The position numbers and the translations under genes are program-made. From Rhizomys pruinosus (lineage: Eukaryota > Chordata > Mammalia > Rodentia > Spalacidae), in assembly GCA_009823505.1 (NCBI GenBank), contig VZQC01004541.1, positions 1,411,493 through 1,475,492 of the forward strand: 64,000 bases of DNA, written 5' to 3'. This document shows positions 1 through 11,950 of the stretch, one piece after another. Each line of letters begins with the position of its first letter. Positions within the stretch are counted from its first letter, which is position 1. The notes under the pieces were generated by a model. The model ran no database searches. It had not been told where the DNA came from and worked only from the letters and a program-made list of their open reading frames with translations.

Positions 1-1225
1 AAGAACCCGAACACACAGCCTATACCTGAACTCTTTGCTCTGTCACTATTACAACCTGTACCTGAACTCTTTGTGTTGTCACTATTTTGTCAAGAGCACC
101 CAAATGTCCACTCCAAAGAAAGATGCCAACACTATTCCTTTTCTCTTACAGAACCATTATGGGGTGAATGGGGGCAGGGCCTGAAACCATACCCCAATAA
201 GCCCTGAATAACACTTCCAAGCCTCAAAACACTCAAAAGTAAGTTCCTAGGTGAGGGGTTGGGGTGACGTGGTGGCACATTCCTTTAGTCCCAGCATTCA
301 GAAGGCAAAGACAGGGATGTCTGTGAGTTCAACGCTAGCCTGCTGCTGTACATAGCAAGTCCTTGGCCAGCTAGGCTACACAGTGAAACTGACTCAAAAA
401 AAAAAAAAAAAAGAACCAAAAGAGCCAGGCATGGTGGCGCACGCCTTTAGACCCAGTACTCAGGAGGCAGAAGCAGAGGCAGGCAGATCTCTGTGACTTC
501 CGGGCCAGCCTGGTCTACAAAGAGAGTTCCAGGCCTGGTGGGGTTACAGGGAGACCCTGTCTCAAAAAGACCAATAAGTAAGTAAATAAATAAATAAATA
601 AAGCAAGTTCCTAAGAGCCAAGAGCAAGGGGGGCATGCTCAGGATGGTGCCAGAATAGCTTGTGCTCTATCTGCTTCAGCCTGGGAGTGGGGATTCACTA
701 CAGACACTCACCGAGCTGAAGGGTCAGGGTCAAGGATGTACGGTGCTCCCCAGAGGCACTGCCCATTAAGAGAACAGCGCTTGGGCTAGCAGCTCTGCCA
801 ATTCTACCTCACTTGCTGCAGGTACTGAATTCATCTTGCAACCAAGTTGAATTGTTGAAACACCTGCACAGGAAAGGAAGCATCGTACACAAAGAACTGG
901 CCTGATCCATCTAGACATAGGCTGGTTTGACTGTCCTTAAGTCTGGCAACCATCTGAGGAACCACCACATCTGCCATCCAGAGGTACCAATCCTGCCTAT
1001 GAGACCCACACCTGCTCCTTCTTCATATGTCACAGTGGGGCCTTTGGAACCCTAGAGAGGCAGAGTGGGTGGCTGAGCAGGGAAGGTTCCCACCCACCGA
1101 AGCATGCCAGCCCAGCCTTACAACCAGCCACCTTATCAATCCTGACCATCCTAGTATGAAGGCTAAAGGACCAAGGGTTTAGTCCAAGAGTTCAGAACCT
1201 AGGCTTATAGCTCCAGAGCCAAAGC

Positions 1226-1281
<56 letters not shown>

Positions 1282-4200
1282 CCCCCTTCCCATAACTGTA
1301 AAGGCACACCGGAGGGAAGAGCATTCTAATTTATGCTATACACTCCCTTGTCTGTTACAAGTGAAAGTTTTGGACAATAACAGAAGACATGGTAGGCTCT
1401 TCTCATATGGTCAATGCCCTAGTATTGAGGCAAGGCCCCTCCCACAGCAGGGGCTGAGGGTTAAGTATACAGAGTGTCTGCCAGGCATGGGGCGCACACC
1501 TTTAATCCCAGCACCTGGGAAGCAGAGATAAGCAGATCTCTGTGAGTTAGAGGCCAGCCTGGTCTACATGGTGAGTTCCATGCTGGCTAGGACTAAGGAA
1601 GACCTTGTTTCAAAAAGACAAAAAAAAATTAAAATAAATAAATATGTGTGTATGAGTTTGTAAGAGTGTGTATGAGTTTATACGAGTGTGTATGAGTGTG
1701 TAATGTCATGGATCCTGTGTGGAGGTCAGAGGACAACTGTCTTTTTTTTGAATGAGTGTCTTTATTGCTTGTTCCATACAATATGAGTAAGGAAAGGCCA
1801 GAAGGGGTGGTAGCGAACATCAGATCAACAAACACACAGGAAAAGGGAGAAGATGCCCCAACCCCCCACCCCAATGCCTTTCTGTGAGCTGCCCAGTCCA
1901 GGGAGTGGGGGGGGAGGAGGAAACAGGCAGAGACAGGTGGGTCCCCCACACCTATGCCTCGGGCCCTCCATGGGATGAAACACTCAGGCTGGAGGTGGGG
2001 CCTGATCCCACTGACACCACACCTACTACATACGGCCACAGACACCTGCACCCCAGGAGCCTAGGACGCCCACTGCCAGAACAAGGTGGACACCACTGCC
2101 CAGAGCACTGACAAAGACTCTTGCTTACATTCACCTTAAGGCTCTAGAACAGAGTCTCTGGAGATGGGAGACCCCCACCCCAATGTATACCAGAGATACC
2201 CATCCCATCCCCTTCCCCTCCCAGACCCCAGAGTTGATGGGGCCCAATACTGTCTCGGTGTGAGCTGTGTAACAGCAGAGGCCAGTGCTCCTGAGCCCCA
2301 GGCAGAAAAGGGAGGCATCGAAAGGGGCCAGGGCCCAAGGGGAAGCAAGGCTGTTTGGAAGGAAGCTCTGGTAAGGCACCGGGCTGGGGCCAGGAGGCGC
2401 TCTCTGTCATGGCCCCTCCCATGCAGATCCAAGGACCCGGCGGCATTTTCTGTGGAGCTGAACCCAAGTCCCACAGCCTCAAAGCTTCTGCCTGTCCAGA
2501 GGACAACTTCCAAGAACTGGCTTTCTCCTTCCACCATGTGCCCTTGCCCACTGAGCTGTACTGTTGGTCCTAGGGGCATTCTTTAAAGGCCCATGCCCAC
2601 ACCTTAGGCAAGTTGCCCTGACCTAGCAGAGCTGTGAGAATCCCAAGCCTCTACTGTTCACCCAAGACGACCTTTGCCCATTCAGCCATCATTTGTTGCT
2701 CCTACCCCAAAGCCCACACAGTGGAGGTGAGATCCAAACAGGACTGGAAGCCACTCTGGGCTTTGGTCAAGGGCCTGAACTCCAAGCCTTACTTCCTTTC
2801 CTTTGGGCAGCGGGGTTGGGGGTTGGGGTGGGGAAGTGTGAGGCAGATCTCAGGATGCAGTACTGGTTAGCCTCAAACTCCCTATGTAGACCAGGTTGAA
2901 CTTGAACTCACAGAGATCCACCTGCCACCACGCCAGGCTTTTACTTTCCTTTTTAAAGCAAGATTGTTTTAATGACTAAATAACATGTGTAAACCACCCA
3001 GCAGAGTACCTGGTATACAGCAGGTTCTCAATATAAGTCCATTCTTTCTCCCCTAGAAGTACCAGGCTACTAGGCTTAAAGGTTGGAAAAAAAATACAAA
3101 AGGCAGAAACTGGAGCATGGGCTAGTGGAACACAGGGGAGACGGCGTGACAAGGCTGTGATAGAGCAGCACACAGGAACTGGCTGCAAGCTCTGCAGAGG
3201 GCATGTCTGATTCATCAGACATTATACTGAAGACCTACTACACACCAGGTGTACAGGACTAACAAAAGCCCAGCAGTTTGAAAGCCAGCACTTGGAGAAA
3301 TTCCTTTCTAAGTACTAAGATGCAGGAAGGGGTCAGAGATAAATGCTAAAGTCTGAGGACAGCCAACAAATCACTTTCCCCAGACTCAGCCTGTGGGCTC
3401 CATGGAGATTACTCCAAAGTGAGGGCACAGGGTCTGCAGACCAGGCTCCCACAGACCCCACTGCCCAGAGGCCACACTGCCTGGCCTAGGCTACCAGAAG
3501 CAAAACTATGCTCGTGGCAGGACTCATTTATTCCGAGCAACTAAGTGCTGGAGAAAGCTCAGCAGTGGGCCTTCAGCAGACCAGGGGAAAACCTGTGTTG
3601 CTCGTATACATTTATTCAAACCATGTCCATAGCTCACCAACCTGCTCTGTACACGTGTCTTAGTTCAGTCACCAGGACAACCCTGTGGATGAAAGGCAGT
3701 GATAGAACACTTGCCTAGCATGTGCAGGACCTTGGGCTCCATCCCCAACATTAGTAAAGAGAGGGGAAGACCATTTTAAGCCAGGCTCAGTGACCCAGGA
3801 GTTCCAAGCCAGGATGGGGAACAGTGAGACCTCAGATTTCTAAAATGGCCTGCCAAGAACGGAGATGATGCTACCAGTGCTGAACAGAAGTGGCCACCCG
3901 ACCACGAGGGGAGCGGAGCTCTGCCCCAGAATTCCCATCAGAGAACTAACCTCCTGAATGAGGCAGCCAGTGAAGAACAAGACCCAAGGCTAAGCCTTCC
4001 AAACACTCCACACTAAGTGAATCACAAGGCAGACCCCAATGCTACTCAACAGGTTGCAAACTGGGGGGGACGGGGGGGCAGGAAGAATTGTCAGTTATGC
4101 TCTGACTCCATTACTACGAAACTCCATCGCAGGGCTTAACTAGCTGTCCATTCACTAGCATGACTCACAAGGGCTGAAAATCCTTTACTCGAAATGCTTG

Positions 4201-4579
4201 GAACTCTTCAAGTTATTTTAGATGCTAAGGGTTTGATTTTTTTGGTATTTTTGAGACAGGGTCTCCTTGTAGCACACCAACTAGCTTGGAACTTGCTGTA
4301 TAGACCAGGCTGGCCTTGAACTCACAAAGATCCGCCTGGCTCTGCCTCCCAAGTGCTAAAGGTGTTCGACACTACACCTGGCCAAATCCAAAACTTTTTA
4401 AGGAGGATCCAAAGACTTTAAATTTCTCGATTGGGGGTGCTCAATCTGTCTAATATCTCTATCCTAGTGTAGCAGATATCACCTTGCAGCACAGAACAAG
4501 AGCCCCCCCGCCGACCACCAATTTCTCCCTTATTCTCAGGAGCTCAATGCACCTATTCAAATTAATCCAGTCAATAAAT
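1..4579. repeat. Left copy of a 4.6-kb direct repeat (probable assembly duplication)
   Basis: Matches 5247-9892 collinearly; bases 1-14 here equal 5247-5260. It stops in a poly-T run with an N at 4620. Contents: B1 (+) 262-412 and 424-602, (CA)n 1229-1279, B1 (+) 1480-1628, a split SINE with an inserted retrocopy (1639-2580), an old B1 (-) 2833-2945, a B4 (+) 3688-3845, and a B1 (-) 4240-4384. No coding sequence was found. The copy probably continues to the left of the window. Confidence 0.9.
1739..2496 (-). mobile_element. Polyadenylated retrocopy (parent unidentified) inserted in a SINE
   Basis: On the minus strand the segment ends in AATAAA, 13 nt, then eight A. It is flanked by an exact 12-bp repeat CAGAGGACAACT (1727-1738 and 2497-2508). 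The flanks join into one older SINE: left part TGTGGAGGTCAGAGGACAAC, right part continuing AACTTCCAAGAACTGG. This is the signature of L1-driven insertion of a processed transcript. The body is GC-rich, has no long conserved frame and reads like a 3' UTR. I do not recognise the gene. Confidence 0.75.
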
Positions 4580-4619
<40 letters not shown>

Positions 4620-4653
4620 NCGCTTTTTTTTCTTCCCTTTTTTTTTTTTTTTT
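4580..4653. other. Poly-T run with N, contig join
   Basis: About 40 T, one N at 4620, then a T-rich stretch with a few C and G. The right copy of the repeat leaves its matching T-run (9893-9925) straight into a B1, so the sequence around the N does not match that continuation. Confidence 0.8.
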
Positions 4654-4918
4654 GTGACAGAAGAGTGCTCGGGGGTCTTGAGTAAGGGCAGACTGGATGG
4701 GACATGGCCTCAAACACCTTCCTCCAATTACAACTAAACTCATACAATTAGGCTGAGGGAAGTAAGCATTGCCCTCTTCCAGGCTCTTGGAATAAATAAC
4801 CTCTTCTGCCCGCGAAAGGAGTAACATTTATTAGGAACACTAGGTTTCTTGAGTCTTATCAAAGGAAAGCAACAAGAACACAAAGTCAAGGTCTTCCTTT
4901 CATTCAAATTTAGATGGC

Positions 4919-5168
4919 TGGGGCTGGAGAGATGGCCTAGCGGTTAAGAGCGCCGACCGCTCTTACAGAGGACCCGGGTTCGATCCCCAGCACCCAATGG
5001 AGCCCCGAGAAACACATGAAACTCCAATTCCAGGAGAACTCCAGTTCCAGGGGAATCCGAGTCCCTCTTCTGACCTCCGCAGCATTGCCGACACAAGTGC
5101 ACAAATTTTCATGCAGACAGTACATTCATACACATACAGAAATAAATTAAATAAAATAAATTTTTTTT
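4919..5168 (+). repeat. B2 SINE, young subfamily
   Basis: Full length from GGGGCTGGAGAGATGGCC with an intact B box (GGTTCGATCCC), the 17-bp internal duplication, and an AAATAAATTAAATAAA tail. It lies in the stretch 4654-5246 that separates the two large repeat copies. Confidence 0.95.
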
Positions 5169-5661
5169 GAATTTAGATGATGCTACTTGGGGGGGCGGAG
5201 GGGATGAAGCTGCGTCCAGGGCAGCTTGGGTGGGAAGTATACTTATAAGAACCCGAACACACAGCCTATACCTGAACTCTTTGCTCTGTCACTATTACAA
5301 CCTGTACCTGAACTCTTTGTGTTGTCACTATTTTGTCAAGAGCACCCAAATGTCCACTCCAAAGAAAGATGCCAACACTATTCCTTTTCTCTTACAGAAC
5401 CATTATGGTGAATGGGGGCAGGGCCTGAAACCATACCCCATAAGCCCTGAATAACACTTCCAAGCCTCAAAACACTCAAAAGTAAGTCCTAGGTGGGGGG
5501 TTGGGGTGACGTGGTGACATATCCTTTTAGTCCCAGCATTCAGAAGGCAAAGACAGGGATGTCTGGAGTTCAACGCTAGCCTGCTGCTGTACATAGCAAG
5601 TCCTTGGCCAGCTAGGCTACACAGTGAAACTGACTTAAAAAAAAAAAAAAAAAAAAAAAAA

Positions 5662-5804
5662 GCCCGGCGGGTGGTGCATACCTTTAATCCCAGCACTTGG
5701 GAGGCAGAGACAGTGGATCTCTGAATTCAGGCCCGCCTGGTCAACAAAGTGAGTCTAGGATAGCTGGGGCTGCAGGAGACCCTGTCTCAAAAAAAAAAAA
5801 AAAA
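5662..5804 (+). repeat. B1 SINE present only in the right repeat copy
   Basis: A complete B1 with an A-tail sits between two A-runs. The left copy has a single A-run at this place (397-414) followed by the same GAACCAAAAGAGCC. Confidence 0.85.
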
Positions 5805-6622
5805 GAACCAAAAGAGCCAGGCATGGTGGCGCACCGCCTTTAGCCCAGTACTCAGAGGCCAGAAGCAGAGGCAGGCAGATTCTGTGCAGTCCGGGCCAGC
5901 CTGGTCTACAAAGAGGTTCCAGGCCAGGTGGGGTTACAGGGAGACCCTGTCTCAAAAAGACCCATAAGTAAGTAAATAAATAAATAAATAAAGCAAGTTC
6001 CTAGAGCCAAGAGCAAGGGGGGCATGCTCAGGATGGTGCCAGAATAGCTTGTGCTCTATCTGCTTCAGCCTGGGAGTGGGGATTCACTACAGACACTCAC
6101 CGAGCTGAAGGGTCAGGGTCAAGGATGTACGGTGCTCCCCAGGAGCACGCCCATTAAGAGAACAGCGCTTGGGCTAGCAGCTCTGCCCATTCTAACTCAT
6201 ATTGCTGCAGGTACTGAATTCATCTTGCAACCAAGTTGAATTGTTGAAACACCTGCACAGGAAAGGAGCATCGTACACAAAGAACTGGCCTGATCCATCT
6301 AGACATGGCTGGTTGACTGTCCTTAAGTCTGGCAACCATCTGAGGAACCACCACATCTGCCATCCAGAGGTACCAATCCTGCCTATGAGACCCACACCTG
6401 TCCTTCTTCATATGTCACAGTGGGGCCTTTGGAACCCTAGAGGGCAGAGTGGGTGGCTGAGCCGGGAGGTTCCCCACCGCAAGCATGCCCGCCCAGCCTT
6501 ACAACCAGCCACCTTATCATCCTGACCATCCTGTAGTATGAGGCTAAAGGACCAGGGTTTAGTCCAGAGTTCAGAACCTAGCTTATAGCTCCAGAGCCAA
6601 AGCCAAACAACACACACACACA

Positions 6623-6653
<31 letters not shown>

Positions 6654-7109
6654 CCACACAGTCCCCTCCTCCATAATGTAAAGGCACACCGGAGGGAAGA
6701 GCATTCTAATTTATGCTATACACTCCCTTGTCTGTTACAAGTGAAAGTTTTGGACAATAACAGAAGACATGGTAGGCTCTTCTCATATGGTCAATGCCCT
6801 AGTATTGAGGCAAGGCCCCTCCCACAGCAGGGGCTGAGGGTTAAGTATACAGAGTGTCTGCCAGGCATGGGGGCGCACACCTTTAATCCCAGCAACTGGG
6901 AGCAGAGATAAGCAGATCTCTGGTAGTTAGAGGCCGCCTGGTCTACATGGTGAGTTCCATGCTGGTGGCTAGAAGACCTTGTTTCAAAAAGCAAAAAAAA
7001 AATTAAAATAATAAATTGTGTGTATGAGTTTGTAAGAGTGTGTATGAGTTTATACGAGTGTGTATGAGTGTGTAATGTCATGGATCCTGTGTGGAGGTCA
7101 GAGGACACT

Positions 7110-7866
7110 GTCTTTTTTTTTGAATGAGGTTCTTTATTGCTTTGTCCATACAATATGAGTAAGGAAGGCCGAAGGGGTGGTAGCGAACATCAGATCAACA
7201 AACACACAGGAAAAGGGAGAAGATGCCCCAACCCCCCACCCCAATGCCTTTCTGTGAGCTGCCCAGTCCCGGGCAGTGGGGGGGGAGGAGGAACACGGCA
7301 GAGACAGGTGGGTCCCCCACACCTATGCCTCGGGCCCTCCATGGGATGAAACACTCAGGCTGGAGGTGGGGCCTGATCCCACTGACACCACACCTACTAC
7401 ATACGGCCACAGACACCTGCACCCCAGGAGCCTAGGACGCCCACTGCCAGAACAAGGTGGACACCACTGCCCAGAGCACTGACAAAGACTCTTGCTTACA
7501 TTCACCTTAAGGCTCTAGAACAGAGTCTCTGGAGATGGGAGACCCCCACCCCAATGTATACCAGAGATACCCATCCCATCCCCTTCCCCTCCCAGACCCC
7601 AGAGTTGATGGGGCCCAATACTGTCTCGGTGTGAGCTGTGTAACAGCAGAGGCCAGTGCTCCTGAGCCCCAGGCAGAAAAGGGAGGCATCGAAAGGGGCC
7701 AGGGCCCAAGGGGAAGCAAGGCTGTTTGGAAGGAAGCCCTGGTAAGGCACGGGCTGGGGCCAGGAGGGCCTCTCTGTCATGGCCCCTCCCATGCAGATCC
7801 AAGGACCCGGCGGCATTTTCTGTGGAGTCGAAACCCAAGTCCCACAGCTCAAAGCTTCTGCCTGTC
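7110..7866 (-). mobile_element. Second copy of the polyadenylated retrocopy
   Basis: Same insert as at 1739-2496, within the right copy of the large repeat. The left target-site repeat has lost one base (CAGAGGACACT, 7099-7109); the right one (7867-7878) is intact. It is not an independent insertion. Confidence 0.75.
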
Positions 7867-9890
7867 CAGAGGACAACTTCCAAGAACTGGCTTTCTCCTT
7901 CCACCATTTGCCCTTGCCCACTGAGCCGTAATGTTGGTCCTAGGGGCCTTCTTTAAAGGCCATGCCCACACACTTAGGCAAGTTGCCCTGACCTAGCAGA
8001 GCTTGAGATCCCAACCTCTACTGTTCACCCAAGACGACCTTTGCCCTTCAGCCATCATTTGTTGCTCCTACCCCAAGCCCACACAGTGGAGGTGGATCAA
8101 ACAGGACTGGAGCCACTCTGGGCTTTGGTCAAGGGCCTGAACTCAAGCCTTACTTCCTTTCCTTTGGGGGCCGGGTGGGTTGGGGGTTGGGGTGGGGAAG
8201 TGTGAGGCGATCTCAGCGATGCTCTGGTTAGCCTCAAACTCCCTATTGGACCAGGTTGAACTGAACTCACAGCGATCCACCTGCCACCACCGCAGGCTTT
8301 TACTTTCTTTTTAAGCAAGATTGGTTTATGCTATACAGTGTAAACCACCCAGCAGAGTACCTGGTATACGCAGGTTTCTCCATCTGTCCCTTTTCCCCTG
8401 AAGTCACCGGCCCTAGGCTTAAAGGTTGGAAAATACCGGCAGAAACTGGAGCATGGGCTAGTGGAACACAGGGGAGACGGCGTGACAGACTGTATAGAGC
8501 AGCACAACGGAACAGGCTGCAAGCTCTGCAGAGGGCATGTCTGATTCATCAGACATTACTGAAGACCTACTACACACCAGGTGTACAGGACTAACAAAAG
8601 CCCAGCCGTTTGAAAGCCAGCACTTGGGAAATTCCTTTCTAAGTACTAAGATGCAGGAAGGGTCAGAGATAAATGCTAGTCTGAGGACAGCCAACAAATA
8701 TCCTTTCCCCAGACTCAGCCTGTGGGCTCCATGGAGATTACTCCAAAGTGAGGGCACAGGGTCTGCAGACCAGGCTCCCACAGACCCCACTGCCCAGAGG
8801 CCACACTGCCTGGCCTAGGCTACCAGAAGCAAAACTATGCTCGTGGCAGGACTCATTTATTCCGAGCAACTAAGTGCTGGAGAAAGCTCAGCAGTGGGCC
8901 TTCAGCAGCAGGGGAAAACCTGTGTTGCTCGTATACATTTATTCAAACCATGTCCATAGCTCACCAACCTGTCCTGTACACGTGTCTTAGTTCAGTCACC
9001 AGGACAACCCTGTGGTGAAGGCAGTGATAGAAACATTGCCTGCATGTGCAGGACCTTGGGCTCCATCCCAACATTAGTTAAGAGAGGGGAAGACATTTTA
9101 AGCCCGGCTCAGTGACCCAGGAGTTCCAAGCCAGGATGGGGAACAGTGAGACCTCAGATTTCTAAAATGGCCTGCCAAGAACGGAGATGATGCTACCAGT
9201 GCTGAACAGAAGTGGCCACCCGACCACGAGGGGAGCGGAGCTCTGCCCCAGAATTCCCATCAGAGAACTAACCTCCTGAATGAGGCAGCCAGTGAAGAAC
9301 AAGACCCAAGGCTAAGCCTTCCAACACTCCACACTAAGTGAATCACAAGGCAGACCCCAATGCTACTCAACAGGTTGCCAACTGGGGGGGACGGGGGGGC
9401 AGGAAGAATTGTCAGTTATGCTCTGACTCCCTTACTACGAAACTCCATCGCAGGGCTTAACTAGCTGTCATTCCTAGCATGACTCACAAGGGCTGAAAAT
9501 CCTTTACTCGAAATGCTTGGAACTCTTCAAGTTATTTTAGATGCTAAGGTTTGATTTTTTTGGTATTTTTGAGACAGGGTCTCCTGTTAGCACACCAACT
9601 AGCTTGGAACTTGCTGTATAAGACCAGGCTGGCCTTGAACTCACAAAGATCCCTCTGCTCTGCCTCCAAGTGCTAAAGGTGTTCGACACTACACCTGGCC
9701 AAATCCAAAACTTTTTAAGGAGGATCCAAAGACTTTAAATTTCTCGATTGGGGGTGCTCAATCTGTCTAATATCTCTATCCTAGTGTAGCAGATATCACC
9801 TTGCAGCACAGAACAAGAGCCCCCCCGCCGACCACCAATTTCTCCCTTATTCTCAGGAGCTCATGCACCTATTCAAATTAATCCAGTCAT

Positions 9891-9892
<2 letters not shown>

Positions 9893-9926
<34 letters not shown>

Positions 9927-11372
9927 GTCTTTTCGAGACAGGGTCTCCCTGTAGTCCCAGCTGTCCTGGAACTCACTCTGTAGACCAGGCTGGCCTTGAA
10001 CTCACAAAGATTGGCCTGCCTCTGCCTCCCGAGTGCTAGGATCAAAGGCGTGTGCCACCATGCCCGGCTTGTTATTTTTTATTTTTTTTTATTTTATTCC
10101 AGGGGAGAGTGGGAACGCAGTCCCCAACTACTACAAATTATGCAGTCGACTTTCCCAAGTTTGGGGAAAAGGCAAGTGTCAGAACATCGGAGTACAGTGG
10201 ATGAGCCTCACTCTGGGAAAACCACCTTCATGACAACCACGATGTCTCCCCTGCCAGGGGGAGGGGGGTTCTTTTTGAGACAGGGTCTCCATGTAGCCCC
10301 AGCTGTCCTGGAACTCACTCTGTAGACCAGGCTGGCCTTGAACTCACAAAGATCTGCCTGCCTCTGCTTCCCAGAGTGCTAAGATTAAAGGCGCCATGCC
10401 TGGCTCATTTGTATTTATTTAACTCTTTCATGTCCATCTTTTTGGCTCCCAATTTGCTGCCTCAGGAAAACAACCACTGCTTGTTACCTGCAAACCATTA
10501 GTGATAGATGTATTGCTGGGCACACTTAGGAGAAAGAATGCCAGAGATGGGCTGGGGATGTAGTTCAGTTGGTATGGAGCTTGCCTAGCATTCAGAAACA
10601 ATGGACTTAATACTCAGCACCACATAAAATCAAGCATGGAAATGCACATCTATCTGTAATCCCAGCACCCAAGAGGTAGAGGAAGGAGAATCAGAAATTC
10701 AAGGTCATCTCTTGGCTACTTGGCAAGTTTGAGGCAAGCCTGGGATGCTTCAAACCAAAACAGAAAGAGAAGGTGGAATCAGCAGCAGGAGGCAGGTAAA
10801 CCCTGCCAAGTGCCCCCAAGTGAGCCGAGCCGAGCAGGGAGCTTAAATCACGGAGGCTCTGTTCTAGCAGGACGGCTGCTCCGTGCTCTGTGCTCCCAGC
10901 TCCACCCTCTGCACGTGACAATCGCCACTGAATCAATTCTCACAACAGTCCTGGAGGCTCTATTACAGGTTCAAAGAATTTTGTTTCTGTTGGGTTTTTT
11001 TTTTTTTTTTTGTCTTTTTTGAGACAGGGTCTCCCTGTAGCCCCAGCTGTCCTGGAACTCACTCTGTAGACCAGGCTGGCCTTGAACTCATAAAGATCCA
11101 CCTGCCTCTGCCTCCCAAGTGCTAGGATTAAAGGCGTGCACCACCACGCCCGGCTTATTTATTATTTTTAATGTGTATGAGTGTACTGTCTGCACATAGG
11201 TTGGTGCACCCGTGTCGTGCAATGCCTCGGAGGTCAGAAGAGGGCATCGGATTCCCCTGGGACTGGAGCTAAAGACCACTCTTAGCTGCCATGTGGGTGC
11301 TGGGAATCGAACCCAGGTCTTCTGCAAGAGCAATCGGTGCTCTTAACCGCTGAGCCATCTCTCTAGCCCCCC
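9893..11372. repeat. SINE cluster: three B1, one B4, one B2
   Basis: B1 (-) 9893-10069, B1 (-) 10268-10405, B4 (+; ID head plus B1 tail) 10548-10770, B1 (-) 10996-11155, B2 (-) 11157-11372. The gaps (10070-10267, 10406-10547, 10771-10995) hold no gene that I can see. Confidence 0.9.
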
Positions 11373-11858
11373 CAACAAACTCTTAAATGTACTTTGGAAA
11401 CAAACTCATCTTAAGACCTAAAAAGTGGTGAGCACTCCAGAGAGCTTGTACTGATTTTACAGTAAATCCAGAAAAGAAGAACCTATAAGCTTTCTCCAAG
11501 TGTTTCTCATCCTAAGTGAAATCCTGTTTCCCTGGCCTAGACTGCAGTAGAGAATGAAAATGGGACCTCGCAGCATAGACAGCCACCTTGACCTGCAGCC
11601 ATAGTAACTGCTCTTGGCTTCTTTGGGGCAGATAATCTCAAGTACTTCTAATGTTCTGTAAAGATAATTTTTTCCCTTTCTACAGTTCTTTTCTACTTTT
11701 GGAGGAACTGTGAGCCCCTACAGGAACAAAGCAGGGGCACCTGACCACAATGGAGATGTAACTCTAGGATCTCCTGACATACTTGTCAGGACCTCCTAGC
11801 ATCAAGTGGCACCCTAATAACTTTCCTAAGGTCCTCTAACAATTAAGAATTTACTTTT

Positions 11859-11936
11859 TTTTGGGGGGGGGTCTTTTCGAGACAGGGTCTCCCTGTAGCC
11901 CCAGCTGTCCTGGAATTCACTCTGTAGACCAGGCTG
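11859..11936 (-). repeat. 5'-truncated B1 with 14-bp target-site duplication
   Basis: Only the 3' half of a B1 is present, flanked by perfect AAGAATTTACTTTT repeats at 11845-11858 and 11937-11950. Confidence 0.85.
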
Positions 11937-11950
11937 AAGAATTTACTTTT

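Larger units (their letters stand above)
5247..9892. repeat. Right copy of the 4.6-kb direct repeat
   Basis: Same order of elements as 1-4579: B1 (+) 5510-5661, an extra B1 (+) 5662-5804, B1 (+) 5815-5992, (CA)n 6608-6660, B1 (+) 6862-7008, split SINE plus retrocopy 7015-7935, old B1 8205-8312, B4 (+) 9010-9165, B1 (-) 9553-9702. It has many one- or two-base deletions against the left copy, dense at 5247-6700 and 7950-8650 and rare at 8700-9400. Setting aside the extra B1, it is about 80 nt shorter. Confidence 0.9.

Noticed and set aside
1745..1760. AATAAA plus A-run read as the true 3' end of a resident minus-strand gene
   Set aside because: The target-site duplication and the split SINE around it show an inserted retrocopy.
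2136..2579. 140-147-codon frames, repeated near 7502-7924
   Set aside because: They fall inside the retroposed 3'-UTR-like insert and overlap on both strands. The frames differ between the two copies because of indels.
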